From Hsuehochloa calcarea (taxonomy: Eukaryota > Streptophyta > Magnoliopsida > Poales > Poaceae), in contig CM070604.1 of assembly GCA_036346395.1 (NCBI GenBank), positions 47,643,662 through 47,707,661 of the forward strand: DNA of 64,000 nt, written 5' to 3'. The notes beneath the pieces were generated by a model, which saw only the letters and a list, made by a program, of their open reading frames with translations, did no database searches and was not told where the DNA came from. This document shows, piece after piece, positions 10,701-21,700 of the stretch; position 1 is the stretch's first letter, and the number at the start of each line of letters is the position of its first letter. Made by a program: the position numbers and the translations under genes.

Positions 10701-13700
10701 CATCTACCAACTGCTCCGACCTCAACCTCATATTCCTCTACCCTCATACCCCCAGCCACCCCCAGCCTCCACCACTCTATCCACACACCCCCAGTCCTAG
10801 CCTCCACAACCTCTACCTCTGTCACAGACCATTTCACCTAACTCCAATCCCAATCCGCTTCCGGCCATCTCCCGCAACACTATCTCCGCCACCCATACCA
10901 ACACCACTGCACAATTTTCTCCCCATGTCTTCCATGTCTTCCGTCGTAACCTCCGATACTGTCATCACCAAGGAACACGGCAGCTAGAACTCTCATAAAA
11001 CACACCATCCTCTCTCTCATTTCCCCAACGCAGCACACGCAACCACACCAGATCCTCCACCGATCTGGATCCACACTAGATCCCCTCAACTACACCAGAT
11101 TCTCCATCGATTTGGATCCACGCCAGATCCTCAATCACACCAGATCCTCCTAAAAAATCAATCCTCCACTGGATCCGAGATCCACACCGATACCACACCA
11201 GATCCACTACACCGGATCTAGATCACCCCACTAGATCCTCCACACCGAAGCACTCTTCTCCTCCCCACCGACACCAAAGCGCTCCTCACCCTCCTCCGGG
11301 TCAGCCCGAGCACCGACAAATCCTCCTCTAGATCAGCCCGCAAGCACATAGCAAACCTTCTCCGCCTTCTTCTCTCTCCCGAGCCCGAGCACCAATCGAT
11401 TCCATACAAAGGTAGCCACACCAGATCGGATCTCCTCACCCACACCGGATCGAGACGTGATCTCCTCCCTCCTGCTTCTCCCCCTAGCGCCTTCTCCCTC
11501 CAGCTTCTCCCTCGAACGCCAAGCACACCTCCCGAGCGCTCTCTTCTCCTTCCTATCCCACGAGCTTTCTTTCCTCCAGCTTCTCCCCCGTCCAGATTCT
11601 CTCTTCCCGAGTCTCTTCTCCCCCATTGGAGCTCCTTCTCTCCTCCACCACCGGCCGGATCCCCCCCCCCGAATGCCCTACTACAACTCCTCCACCTCCT
11701 TCGGACCGAACCGACCTGGATCCACTGGATCCCACCGCCTCCGCCACCACCGCCGGAGCCCTAGCGGAAGCTCGCTCCTCTTCCTCATCTGCGTTTGGAT
11801 CTGGCCACCTGCCTCTGGATCCCTTCTCCTGCCCCACCACCGTCGGCCCGGATCCACTCGGATCCCTTCTCCTCCTCTCCACTAGCGCGTCGACCTTCCT
11901 CCCTCACCGCCGCCGACCCCCAACTCCCTCACTCACCACCGCCGGATCTCCTCCCTCCGCCTCGGCTACCACCGAGTGGCAGCCCGAGCAAATGCAACCC
12001 CAAACTGCGGTCATGAGCCACGTGGCTCGGCGATGGCGGCTCGCACACAACCCGGCCGGCCGCGGTCCGCTCCGTCGCGATCTGGCGGCCAATGGCGGAT
12101 CGTCTGAGGAGCGGTGGCAGCGGCTGTTCTGAGTTAAGGTTTTTTTCGGGTTAGGATTTTGGGTTGGGTTGGCTCTGATACCATGTAGGATTTCGGGAAT
12201 AATTGTGTGTGTCTCTAGGGATCCCCACACCTTTTATTTATAGTGTTAAATATTACAATCGATTTGGACTCTTATCTAAACTCTAATATCTCCAACATGA
12301 AACTTAAATTTACAACATGAAACTTAAATTTACAATGCAGCCTTGCCCTTTAAATTAAAACTCGCCACCAAAAAGATGCTCACGTAGACAGTCAACCAGC
12401 TTAATGAATGCAAGAAGAGGATGACGATAGCATTAAAGGCCTAAATGCCCAAAGGTTGAGACTGTCTGCGTATTGTATTATTTTCTAAACAATACTACCA
12501 TACATATACCAATAAATAAACAGAAGTATCTGTACCTGGCATTCCTGGCTGCTTAGGAAGTTTTGGCCTGAAAAATGGTGGTGGACAAATATAAAAAGGC
12601 GTGGCAACTGGTTCAATTTCCCATATTGAAACACGGGTGCGCCTCTCAGACGCAGTTGATTCATCCCAGCCAACCTTACTTGGAAAAAGGAGATGAAGTC
12701 AAGAGAAACTGATGTCTAATGTGCTATATTACAATCTTACAAGTATCATTTCCATTAGGATTTAGACTAATCTATCTATAAAGTTTGTTTGGTATCAGGT
12801 TTGACTTGGGTAAATGCAAGTTAACTAATTGATCCAAATAGTTTATTACTAAACACAGCTGAATTGTAAGGATATGACAACACTGCAGAACTAAAAACAA
12901 GACGAGTGGCACACCTGAAGATTTCGCCAATGAGAATTCTTCCACCGCATTGGATCCAAGTCACCAATACCTGTGATCGTGCCCATATATCTTCGGACCC
13001 CTGAATCCTCTGTCTCAAACAGCATTCTGAACCGCATTCCAAGAGACACTTGTGTATACAGAGCCTTGTTATATTTTGCTAAAGGAATGACAAATTCTGA
13101 TGGGCTCGCCCTATCCAAAGAATAGTAGGAGTTCATTGTCCTGAATAGCGGCACAGAGTGCATATGGGTTATCAAATAACAACTACAATACCTTGGGTTG
13201 TAGAAAATAGTGAACGGGCTACTGTTTGCAGCGGCGTGGGCTGCTGCAGCTAAAATCCCAATGTGCATGCTGTCACTTGATAAAACTGATGATGATAGAG
13301 CTGGTTGGGGTCTGGTAGCATGCCGTATGCCTAAAAGAAGCTGAGCTTTCTCATCCCTGTAAACAAAAAGTACATGATCCATGTTTCTTGTAATTATTTA
13401 GATAAATCCAGACCATTTAATTTCTGAATTTGATGATGCTACCTTATAAAGAGAACTGAATCACCAGCTAACAGCTTTTTTGTATTGACAAAGACACTCC
13501 AACCAGTTGTCAAAAGGTGCCTCTTCGGTTGACCTGCATGTGCATGTGCAGGTACAGTAGAGGGATAAGTACACAATGCTATTGATTGATCAGCCACCAT
13601 GTCCCAGTACACAGACTTCCTTAAGAGTTCCACGAAAAAGCAGGAACACTAATAGTAGCAGCAAATGGCTAAACATAAATAATGGATCCATAAAAAAAAT

Positions 13701-14978
13701 TATGGCAGTGAACCACGCCTGCACATCAACTTATATCCCTACATAACACCAAGTTTATGTGCAGTCGTACAGATATTCTTCAAGTGGTTGGCAATTTGGC
13801 ATACCTCGATAAATGTGTCGAAATTTCCATGAAATGTCATGTACATCCTTGGCAATGAGCTCTTGGGCTGGTGGTTGCATCGTAAAGTCCTATCGAAATT
13901 GTTACCCTGGTAAGTCATGTATTTATTGAATCTGATAAATTCATAGTTCCATCTAAATAATCCCAAGGTTATGAAGAAACTCTGCATACTAGTGGTGGAA
14001 ATATCTTTTCGGCTGAACGACGTGGCACTGAGAATCCACCATGGGTACTTGTGTCGCTCGCCGTCAGAGTCTTGCAGAAGAATTCCGCTGGTTGCTTATT
14101 TTGCTTCAAACCCAGTTCAGATGCCAGCATTGCGTCTCGATCATACTACATGGATCAAGAAAAGATATTTCATTTTCAAAGAAGAAAAGTAGCACCACAA
14201 TAAAGAAATCCGCGTACATACTTTGTTAACAGGTTGAAGCGTCATCTGAGCATAAACTTCATCAGTTTCAGAATCTGCCTGCATAAAAAAAATATTGTGT
14301 GCTCTCAATTAGTAAAACGGATAGAACTACAGTACAGAAGGGGGGAAACTAACATCCACATACATGTAAGGTGAGGCTGAGAAGCTTGCAAATCAGCTTG
14401 GAAGGAAGAGATGGGTAACTGGGGATGCTATCAATCTCCTTGTGCATCGAAGCGGCAACCTGCCAAAAAAGTACCGGAAAAATATATTTTTTCAGAAACT
14501 AGTCATGATTTGGCACATTTCCTACAGTAGACTGATAAATCCTGCACCTGCTCGCTATGGCCCTGTGGAAAGTACACAACCAGGCTGCCCACCGGCGGCA
14601 GCGACACCAGAGGCCCGGCACAAGCATGCCATAGCTCCGAGTTGATGTCCTTCTTTTTCCCTGCTTTGCAAACACACGCCCAGTTATTATAGTGCACCCA
14701 TCACACACTACACAGTCTACACTTAATCACTTATGTTGTAAAGATTCGTAGGAAAGCCATGAACAAGATTTTACTGCAGTTAGCTGCAACCAGACGCTAC
14801 AACTAACTACAACGAAAGCCACAACAATGGCGATGGCCATGAATCTTTTAGACGCTGAATTTAGCAAATGCTTAAGCTAAAGAACGTGAATCCATGAGCA
14901 ATTATACTATAAGTAAGCAAGAAGATTTTCACCTTCCGCCGGGCCGGGCGAGACGCCCCCCGATCCATGTTCCTTCAT
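4799..14978 (-). CDS. ARF16: Auxin response factor, ARF16-like (ARF7/19 activator class)
   Basis: Transcription factor that binds auxin response elements in the nucleus and is restrained by Aux/IAA partners. Thirteen coding exons on the minus strand: 14978-14933, 14660-14548, 14459-14364, 14278-14222, 14145-13990, 13889-13805, 13533-13443, 13356-13192, 13110-12915, 12674-12536, 7744-6093, 5240-5050, 4946-4799. All have GT/AG borders and join in frame to 1,044 residues. The start reads MKEHGSGGVSP. KINSELWHACAGPLV-like text opens the dimer region. The B3 DNA-binding domain (about residues 125-230) includes TASDTSTHGGFSVPRR and RHLLTTGWSVFV. The auxin-response domain follows (about 235-340, SDSMHIGILAAAAHAAANS). 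The long exon 11 encodes a Gln-rich activator region beginning PWLADDFALKDVQSALFPG. The C-terminal PB1 domain (about 926-1020) keeps its basic lysine (KRGSVGRSID) and acidic DHENDILLVGDDPWEEF face. Closest remembered relative is rice ARF16. Intron 10 is 4.8 kb because of nested retroelements. It looks intact. Confidence 0.95.
7742..7828 (-). repeat. Three tandem 29-base repeats spanning the intron 10 acceptor of ARF16
   Basis: A 29-base unit (plus strand, beginning catctgcatgttttattt) occurs at 7742-7770, 7771-7799 and 7800-7828, the last copy slightly diverged. On the transcribed strand every unit carries the acceptor CATGCAG followed by ATGATG, so three near-identical 3' splice sites lie in a row. 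Only the one nearest the exon (exon start 7744) gives the ARF reading frame. Use of either upstream copy would add 29 or 58 bases and meet TAA within four codons. Confidence 0.9.
8127..8267 (+). repeat. 5' LTR of inner element
   Basis: 141 bases beginning TGTTGGAGATATTAGAG and ending TTTCTATA, directly before the primer-binding site. It contains a TATA-like aataaataaag. It abuts an inverted LTR of the outer element, giving an imperfect palindrome of about 245 bases at 8022-8267. Confidence 0.85.
9054..10045 (+). pseudogene. Copia-type gag with zinc knuckle, RanBP2 zinc finger and RGG-like tail
   Basis: The N-terminal part (9054-9700) reads like the UBN2/copia gag capsid: DMKLEGSKNYLSWSRRAQLIL, VVAWLLTSVSPSIARMVEAI, and RRRVTHFLKGLNPKFA. 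It is broken by stops, including one just before 9700. The last frame (9704-10045) is open. It holds a zinc knuckle C-x2-C-x4-H-x4 (residues 20-33) whose last ligand is His instead of Cys. A RanBP2-type zinc finger follows at residues 43-71 (GDWIC..CGNLNF..RRTEC..C) with ligands C47, C52, C63 and C66 spaced C-x4-C-x10-C-x2-C. A Gly/Arg-rich RGG-like tail comes next. The finger resembles the single-stranded-RNA-binding fingers of FUS/TAF15-type proteins. I infer it was captured from a host gene. Confidence 0.8.
9830..9919 (+). other. RanBP2-type zinc finger coding segment
   Basis: This segment encodes W-I-C-x4-C-G-N-L-N-F-x-R-R-T-E-C-x2-C-x3-R-P, which keeps all four zinc-binding cysteines, the tryptophan and the asparagine of the family. 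It is in one frame with the degenerate gag zinc knuckle 30 bases upstream and the RGG-like stretch downstream. RanBP2 fingers are not a standard part of copia gag. Confidence 0.85.
10379..10520 (+). repeat. 3' LTR of inner element
   Basis: 142 bases aligned by eye to 8127-8267 with many substitutions, for example agagtccagagc for agggtccagcg. The insertion is therefore not very recent. It begins TGTTGGAGATATTAGAG and is followed by the duplicated target tatct. Confidence 0.85.
12184..12297 (-). repeat. 5' LTR of outer element
   Basis: About 114 bases. On the minus strand it begins TGTTGGAGATATTAGAG and ends CCTACA next to the primer-binding site. It shares its first and last thirds with the inner element LTRs but lacks part of the middle, so the two copies belong to related subfamilies. 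Confidence 0.82.
12294..12333 (+). repeat. 20-base tandem duplication across the outer element border
   Basis: The 20-base unit aacatgaaacttaaatttac occurs at 12294-12313 and again at 12314-12333. The unit contains the last four bases of the LTR, the tgaaa target copy and intron DNA. The duplication must therefore have arisen after the retroelement inserted. Confidence 0.85.
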
Positions 14979-16150
14979 CACGCCGAGATCCCGATCCAAA
15001 TCTATCCTCCGGATACGCGAATATCCACCTCCCTTTCTTCCTCCTGCACCTTTTATCAACTAGCTAGTAGCAGCTAGCTATGAAAGCGCTCCCCTTTCCG
15101 ACTAAAGTAAGCGGCACGAGGCGGCGGCGAGTATAAAATTCGGGATCAGCGGAGGAGCGAGGCGACGCGAGCGCCCCCGTAAAGCGGTCGAGGCGTAGCA
15201 AAGCCGGATGAATCCTCGCCGCCCACCGCGCCGTCGCCGTGCCGACGCGACTGCTCATCCGCAGCGCCTCCGCTCATCACAGGCGCCCCCGGACGCCTCC
15301 GCCTCCCCCGAGCATCCACGACAGCGGGAGCAACGGCTCGTCGTCCCGGCGAGCGACGAGCGGCCAGCGGCGGGGCACTCCGGCCACCCGGCAAAAGCGC
15401 GGAGGTGGGGGCGCGGGCGCCTGGGATGGGATGGCACAGTTGGGGAGGAGGCAGGGGAGGGGAGGGGAGGGGAGGAGGGAGACAAGGGGGGTTTAAAAGA
15501 TGGGGGGACGGGGGCCGCGGTGCGCGGGGCGGGGTGGTGGGGTGGGCTGGCGCTGCCTCTGCATGTGCCGCAGCGGCAGGTGGTGGAGCACGCGGGGTAA
15601 AAAAATGACCCCGCAGCTGGTGGGTTTCGCTCGCGCGCAGTCACCGTCGCACGGATGCGCTGGGCAGCTCGGCTCGTGGTCGCCGTACGGCAACGGCAGG
15701 GGCGGCGTTAAAAAGAAACGGCCGTGCCGCTCGTGGTCGTGGGTTTCGCTCGCGCGGCGCGGGGGCAGCGGTCAGCGGGGGCGGCTCGGCTCGTGGCTCT
15801 GCCGCGACGCTGATTGGGTGTGATGGGTGTGGGGCGGGCTGTGGGTTGTTGGTAATCCGGCGCTGCTGCCGCGCGCCGTGCCGGTGCTACGCCGGGAACC
15901 CAAGATGGCGACGGGTGTTTTGTTGGTTGGTTCGTTTGGCTACTGTGCTTTGAGCTGGTGCGAGAGCGATGCGTGTCTGTGTGTTTCGGGGTGCCGTGTG
16001 ACGCGGTGACGGCGGAGGCGATGGGTGTGCCGTGTGTGCGACAGGTTGCACGCACTTGCACGACGAAAGTGTGAAGGGGAAAGAGCGTGTGCTTAGTGCT
16101 ACACGAAACAGAGGTGGTTAAAGAGCACACAGGGACATCGAGTTTGTTTA
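14979..16150 (-). promoter_or_regulatory. ARF16 5' leader and promoter region
   Basis: GC-rich upstream DNA of the minus-strand ARF gene. A long pyrimidine run on the transcribed strand (15440-15486, repeats of CCCCT) looks like the Y-patch common in grass core promoters. The transcription start could not be fixed. No other gene is supported here; the several overlapping open frames on both strands follow from high GC content. Confidence 0.45.
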
Positions 16151-17037
16151 TCAAACTACGTTAGGTTATGTATAATGGTTTATATCAGCTGTTAGCTGTT
16201 TACTGATATAAATAAAAGATAATAAAGAGAGATAAATATGATATTTACAATTTTTTAATTGGTTGTATCACCGGAACTAAAGAAAAATATCTTAGATCTA
16301 TTAAAATATTAAAGAATTGTATCATTTATAAAGTTTAATGAAAAGATAACCCATTATATTTGTATTGTTTACGTGCTTTGACCAGTTGAAATCATACCGT
16401 ATGCATGCAGTTAGCAACTTAAGCTTGTAGGATAAGCTTCTTAATTGAGCAAATTCTAGGTGGCTGATCCTTCCGTGATGGGCGAACTGTCAACTTCCGC
16501 AGCTGCCAACGGTGCAGTGCAAAGAAAGATATCTGTTTTGGATTGGATGTGCGCCCGCGAGATCCGGCCAGGAAAAGGGCGGCGTTTTCCTTCCCGTACG
16601 GCGTGGCAGTCCACTGTCCACGGCCTCGGAACCCACCCCCGCGCAGCGCCGCGCCGCGCCTCGTTCGTGGACCAGCGCCGCGGCCAGGATCCCCTCACTT
16701 TGCGTCGCCCAAGTCAACGACGCCTCTACACTCTACAAACGCACGAATCCCCCACCTGTCATCCCGTGCGCCCCAAAACAGCGCAGGCCCGCGGTCGCGG
16801 GCACGCAAGCGCATGGCGGCTAGCCCCCGCGGGGGGAGTCGGACAGAAGCCACGCAAGGGCAGGTTGCGGGTTGAGCCTTCTGCGCGCGCATCGGCTTCG
16901 GTGCGCCTCGGCCTCACGCGCGCGCTAGCCCTTCCGGGGGTGCGTGCAAAGCCGAAACCTTCCGTGAAATGCTTGTGGCAAAGTACCGATGCTTCTTGTT
17001 ACTCGAGCTTTGCGTGCGTGCTGGCATTTCTTTCTTA
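16151..17037. other. Upstream flank of ARF16: AT-rich block then GC-rich block
   Basis: 16151-16440 is AT-rich with no coding signal and may be an old MITE, although I could not match terminal repeats. 16441-17037 is GC-rich and open for 192 codons on the plus strand. The translation is Arg/Pro/Ala-rich and not recognisable, so I do not call it a gene. Confidence 0.35.
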
Positions 17038-17452
17038 GGCCCCGTTTGGACGGCTTTCTCACCGGCTTTTGTTTCCGTAAAAGCTGAAAGTCGTTTCAAA
17101 CATATACTTTTTTTACGAGAAGTTAGAAGTTTATAGTCGTTCTCGACGTAAAAAAGCCAAAAACGAAAAATCGACCTAAGGTAGTTCCTCACGATTTCCA
17201 CGAGTTAAGGTTCCAACTTTACCATTAGAGTTGGCTAAAATCACATACCTCATACCAGCTATAAAACCCTCAAACTCACCTCTCTTACTCCCCATTCTCC
17301 ACCCATACGGCTCGGCCTTGCACACAAATGGAGCGACAACACTAGGGTTAGCGCCCTAAGCTACGTTCGCCTCCGCCCGCCCGTGGCGAGCTCCGACGTC
17401 ACCATGTGCCTTCTCCGCCCGACGCCGCCTTATCCCGTCGGTACCACCTTGC
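17038..17452. other. Left flank of the CACTA insertion, possible older DNA transposon end
   Basis: It opens with ggccccgtttggacggc, a start often seen at the ends of grass hAT/PIF-type elements. It runs through a TATA-like ctataaaacc (about 17260) into a C-rich leader-like stretch. The matching text resumes at 23988 after the CACTA element. No transposase is recognised, so family assignment is open. Confidence 0.35.
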
Positions 17453-17929
17453 CACAGTACAAAATAGGCTATCTTGAACGCTTCATCACAAACGGTTCCA
17501 AATAATAACTATATGTGATAATCGCATACGTCACATACGGATATTGTTAAAAATGTCTGTGAATTATCACAGACGGTTCTAAAAAAATAACCGTCTGTGA
17601 TAGTGGACACTTATAGTTACCCGGTTACTTAACAAATATGTCATAAATTACAACAATAATACATGCACACACACACAATCTTCTCGAGCCACTTGATATG
17701 GCCTAGAATGTACTTCATCTTCAACTCTAGCATGCTCCAAACAAATGTAAAATTAGTGATACTTTTTTTAGTGATACTTCTGATGCTAGCAGGAGAAAAA
17801 TAAAACATTTTTTAGATATGGAAAGAACTATCACAATATGTTCCTTCCCAGGTATCACATATACCGCAAGATGAAGAAATAATTCGACAAAAATAAATAG
17901 GGTAGTTCACCTCCAATGGTTTTTAAAGG

Positions 17930-19674
17930 GAAATATGTCTATGATATATTTAAGGATATCGATGTTGTGCTTGGAAAGAGACGTAAATTGAGAACCCGTC
18001 AGAAGAACGTCTGGAAGAAGCGATCAATTTTTGGGACTTACCTTATTGGGAGCACTTAGAAGTTCGTCACTACATCGACGTCATGCACATGGAGAAGAAT
18101 GTATGTGATAGTTTGATTGATCTCTTATTGAACATTCGTGACATAACAAAGGATGGTGTCAACGCACATTGTGACTTGGTTAATATGAACATAAGGACCA
18201 AGTTAGCACCGAAAGAGACCGATAAAGTACGAACGTACCTTCCCTCAGTTTGCTATACTCTGTCCAAGGCTGAGGGAAAGGAACTGTGTCATAGCTTACA
18301 TGATATGGAAGTTTCGTCCGGTTACTCCGCCAGCATGAAGAAACTTGTTTCTATAGAAGATTTAAAATTAATTGGTATGAAATCTCATGATTGTCATGTG
18401 CTGATGACACAAATACTTCCTGTTGCAATTAGAAGTATTTTGCCGAACAAGGTCCGAGTAACAATCATAAGGTTGTGTTATTTATTTAAATCAATTGCTC
18501 AGAAGGTCATCGATCCCGAAGGACTAGATGCTCTGCAGGCCGAGGTGGTGACGACTCTATGTCATCTTGAGATGCATTTCCCTCCTTTATTTTTTGATAT
18601 CACGATCCATCTCATTGTTCACCTTGTGAAAGAGATAAAGATATACGGCCATGTGTTCCTACGCCATATGTACATGTTCGAAAGGTACATGGGAATTCGC
18701 AAGTCCTATATACGGAATTGATCTCGCCCGAGGGCAGCATCATCGAAGGTTATGCAATTGAAGAGATCATTGAGTTCTGCGTCGACTACATGGCTCAGGT
18801 GGAACCGATAGGTGTGCCTCTATCTCGTCACGAGGGGGAGGCTAGAGGGTATCGAGACCATCAGAAGGAAAGCAATCACTTCCGATTTTGACACATACGC
18901 TCAAGCCCATTACACAGTCTTGTAACACATGACCCAAGTGTTCTCATACATCGACGAGCACAAAGACATGCTACACCAACAGAATCCAGGTCAGTCGGAG
19001 GTTTGGATCACGAGATAGCACAACCGCCGATTCAACGAATGGTTAAAGATGCGATTCACTGGGAGGCCATCATGAAGTGATGATATGTTGCCTTGGTTGG
19101 TAAAAGGTCCAAAATTTACAATTGTGACATGGCAAAGATATGACATAAATGGGTACACATTTTATAGACAACTTAGGATAGGAAGAGTATAGTCCAAAAC
19201 AACTATGTCCGCATACATGCGTTTCACGAGTAGTTCAATACCGCTGGGTTGAGCTCCTACTACGGGTTCGTAGAGGAGATTTGGGAGCTCGACTACGTAC
19301 TTTTCAAGATCTCCTTGTTTTGGTGTCATTGGGTCAAACTTTCACAGAGTGTGAAGGTCGACAAGTACGGCGTCACTACTGTAGACCTCGAATGTGTTGA
19401 ATACAAGGACGAACCATTCGTACTATCTAAGTAAGTTGTTCAAGTTTTTTATGTAAAAGACCCGACAAATAAGAACTATTACGTAGTTCTTCATGGAAAA
19501 AGAAGGATTGTTGGAGTTGAGAACATCGTGAATGAGAAAGAGTATAATCAATTTGACGAGTTGCCTTCTTTCAAAGATGACATTTGGCTCGAGGAAGAAC
19601 TGGGTGAGGAAGCTAGCTATATGCGCTTCGATCATTGTGAAGGGATGTTTTTAAAACGAAATAGCCAAGTGTAA
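17930..19674 (+). pseudogene. CACTA tnp2 transposase (Transposase_21 with DUF4218/DUF4216 regions)
   Basis: An open block (18083-18721) reads MHMEKNVCDSLIDLLLNIRD and HLEMHFPPLFFDITIHLIVH, typical of plant CACTA TNP2 and its DUF4218 region. The preceding FWDLPYWEHLEVRHYIDV is present in a different frame near 18031-18082. The downstream blocks YYGFVEEIWELDY (from 19255) and KDPTNKNYYVVLHGKRRIVG (from about 19458) match DUF4216. An in-frame TAA at about 19432 (CAA expected) and other shifts break it. The last block ends at TAA 19672-19674. TNP2 would cut at the terminal repeats; this copy cannot. Confidence 0.85.
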
Positions 19675-19867
19675 TGAACACCTATTTGAAAAGTTGTTAT
19701 ATTGTAATTAAAAAACTCGACACGTGTAATTAATGAATTATTCCATTGTAATTGATTCACTAATTAAGAAATTATCCCATCTATGATTGTATCTGCTTTC
19801 TTGTTTTCAAACGGTATGGCTAGCATTTCCTAAGGCTAATCGAAAAACATAATAGTAATTTTTCAGT

Positions 19868-20478
19868 TATAGAAGGGACTATCACAGACGGTTTAGTGGA
19901 ACAAACCATCTGTGATATATGTAGCAGGCACAAAAAAATTTCACCTCCCGCGTACACGTCCAAAAATTCCCGCTCTGGGATATGCTCGCTTATCGCGACG
20001 GTCTTGGAATATAACCGTCTGGGATATGCTCACTTATCGCAGACGGTCTTGGAATAGAACCGTCTGTGATATGCTTACAATCAGGTAGTGGTCATAGCTT
20101 TCTTATCACACACGGTTCTTAAATATAACCGTCTATGATATGCTCGCTTATCGCAGACGGTTTTGGAATAGAAACGTCTGTGATATGATTACGAGCATGC
20201 AATGATCATATCTTTCTTATCACACACGATTCTTAAATATAACCATATATGATATACTTGCTTATCGTAGACGGTCCTAGAATAGAATCGTTTGTAATAT
20301 GCTTACGACCGGGGGTGGTCATAGTAAAGCCAGCGACCATAGAGATTATCACAGACGCTTCTAGCATAGAACCGTCTATGATATGATCGCTTATCGCAGA
20401 CGGTCCTGTAATAGAAACATCTGTGATATGATCACTTATCACAGACGTTTTTTAATATAATTGTCTGTGATATACATT
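19868..20478. repeat. Internal array of CACTA subterminal motifs
   Basis: About ten units of roughly 55-60 bases contain tatcgcagacggt or tatcacagacggt, then a short AT spacer, then the inverse complement accgtctgtgata. Each unit can fold into a small hairpin. The array sits between the tnp2 region and the second coding region, just upstream of a TATA box. In En/Spm relatives such motifs are TNPA binding sites. Confidence 0.8.
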
Positions 20479-20486
20479 TATAAATA
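20479..20486 (+). promoter_or_regulatory. TATA box of second CACTA transcription unit
   Basis: TATAAATA lies immediately after the internal motif array and about 35 bases before a leader-like stretch (cgctagggtttgcgtcc). The position suggests a promoter for the tnpA-like/Ulp1-like unit. This is an inference from sequence alone. Confidence 0.5.
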
Positions 20487-20504
20487 GGAGGCCCGCTAGG
20501 GTTT

Positions 20505-20736
20505 GCGTCCTTACTCCTCAGAGCACACTCTCCGGGTTTGTATCCTTACTCCTCAGAGCACACTCTCCGGTCCCCCGACCTCCTCCCCGCGCCGGCGTCT
20601 TCCCTCTACGACCTCTGACCTCCTTCCCGCGCCGGCATCATCCCTCTGTGACCTCCGACCTCCTCCCCGCACTGGCGTCATCCCTCTGCGACCCCCGACC
20701 TCCTCCCCGCACCGGCATCATCCCTCTACGACCTCA
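20505..20736 (+). repeat. Short tandem repeats in the leader: 36-base pair and 40-base units
   Basis: A roughly 36-base sequence (ccttactcctcagagcacac) occurs twice at about 20505-20570. Then come about four 40-base units built on gacctcctccccgc..ccggc..catccctct from about 20577 to 20736. They form an open frame rich in Ser, Pro and Arg, with no recognised domain. Confidence 0.7.
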
Positions 20737-20929
20737 ATGACACTGCCGCTGACCTCGACGATGCCTCGCTCCCCCGACCTCGACTCCCTCTTTGTCCACG
20801 CCTCCCGTCAAGGTACGATCACTACTTTGGATTATGCTGGTAAAATTTTAAATTGTGTTGTTTTGATTGACTCTAGCTAGGACTGTAGGATATTGCTTTG
20901 TTAATCTTGCGAGATAGCAAGTAAGCGAG

Positions 20930-21700
20930 ATGGCGTCCACACCGTCATCGATGTCGCCGAATGTGTCTGGATCTCCGAGGAAAGTGGTACTTAAGCGACA
21001 TGCTAGAGGAATATCAAAAATATCTGTGGGCCGAATGACCAACACGGCCATCAGTCCCTCTGGGGTCCCTCTGTTTCCCCAAAAAGCAGTGGCATTATTT
21101 CGGACCACCTGTGGTATACTTGCAAGGGAACGGGTCCCCATCACCACACAGAAATAGAAGGATCTGACAGAAGTAAAGACAACGCAGTTGTGGATTGAAA
21201 TTACAATGTCGTTCGAGATCCCACCAGAATTCTCTGAACTCGTGCGACGGCATGTGTTCCTCGCGATGGCACACGCTTGGAAGACCTTTAAGAGCAAGCT
21301 TGTCACAAAGTACGTGAACATGGATCGGACACTCTGCACGAAGTATAGTTTCGTGCCGTCGAATACATGGGATGCCTTTGTGCGGATGAAGACGATGGAC
21401 GAATTTCAGCAGCAAAGTGCGGTGCACAAGGCTATCCAGTATAAAATATTCAACCCACAGACTTGGCACCGCTGGGTACGCAGGTAAAATCCCGAGATGG
21501 ATGAGTGAGGACGATGTGGCAATCCAGTTGGAGGTCTCCCCACCATTTGCCGAGATCATAGACAAGCGCGAGGAACAGTGAAAAGCGGAGTTTAAAGAAC
21601 AATTACTGCACAATTTCAAGCACAGAGAACAATATTGTCAGAACAAATGAATCAAATCCTCAACTGATGGCAAGACGACCCCATGATTTTGGGAGCTAGT
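20930..21700 (+). pseudogene. CACTA tnpA-like second protein remnant
   Basis: The frames read MASTPSSMSPNVSGSP, then after a stop FSELVRRHVFLAMAHAWKTF and NTWDAFVRMKTMDEFQQQS. After a further shift they read GTQGKIPRWMSEDD. This order (basic head, AW-x-fK, pe-W-e-F-v-k-k, G-y-x-GK-x-p-W) is that of the plant transposon tnpA/'Ptta-En-Spm' family. In active relatives it binds the subterminal motifs. Several stops show decay. Confidence 0.65.

Larger units (their letters stand above)
8022..12297 (-). mobile_element. Outer gag-only LTR element (TR-GAG/TRIM-like) in ARF16 intron 10
   Basis: Small copia-type LTR element on the minus strand, flanked by the 5-base target duplication tgaaa (8017-8021 and 12298-12302). 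Its 5' LTR is 12184-12297, followed by a 12-base primer-binding site complementary to initiator tRNA-Met (12172-12183). The internal part runs to a polypurine tract read as ctccccctcaag on the plus strand (10532-10543). Its 3' LTR is split into 8022-8126 and 10526-10531 by a second element of the same family. No gag frame survives; pol is absent. Part of the interior (11040-11260) is a GATC-rich run of short imperfect repeats built on 'ccagatcc'. Confidence 0.85.

Noticed and set aside
11457..12230. Several overlapping Ser/Pro/Arg-rich frames
   Set aside because: They lie inside the outer gag-only LTR element on both strands and reflect C/T-rich composition.
15208..15823. Multiple open frames in the ARF16 5' region
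   Set aside because: Mutually overlapping GC-driven frames at a promoter/leader; none has a recognisable domain.
16460..17038. 192-codon open frame upstream of ARF16
   Set aside because: GC-rich DNA open in several frames on both strands; Arg/Pro/Ala-rich text with no domain or splice model.
20233..20442. Minus-strand repetitive peptide (ISDHI.. repeats)
   Set aside because: Direct translation of the CACTA internal motif array, not a gene.
19868..20478. CRISPR-like array
   Set aside because: Eukaryotic nuclear DNA; units are inverted-motif pairs of a CACTA element with unequal spacing.
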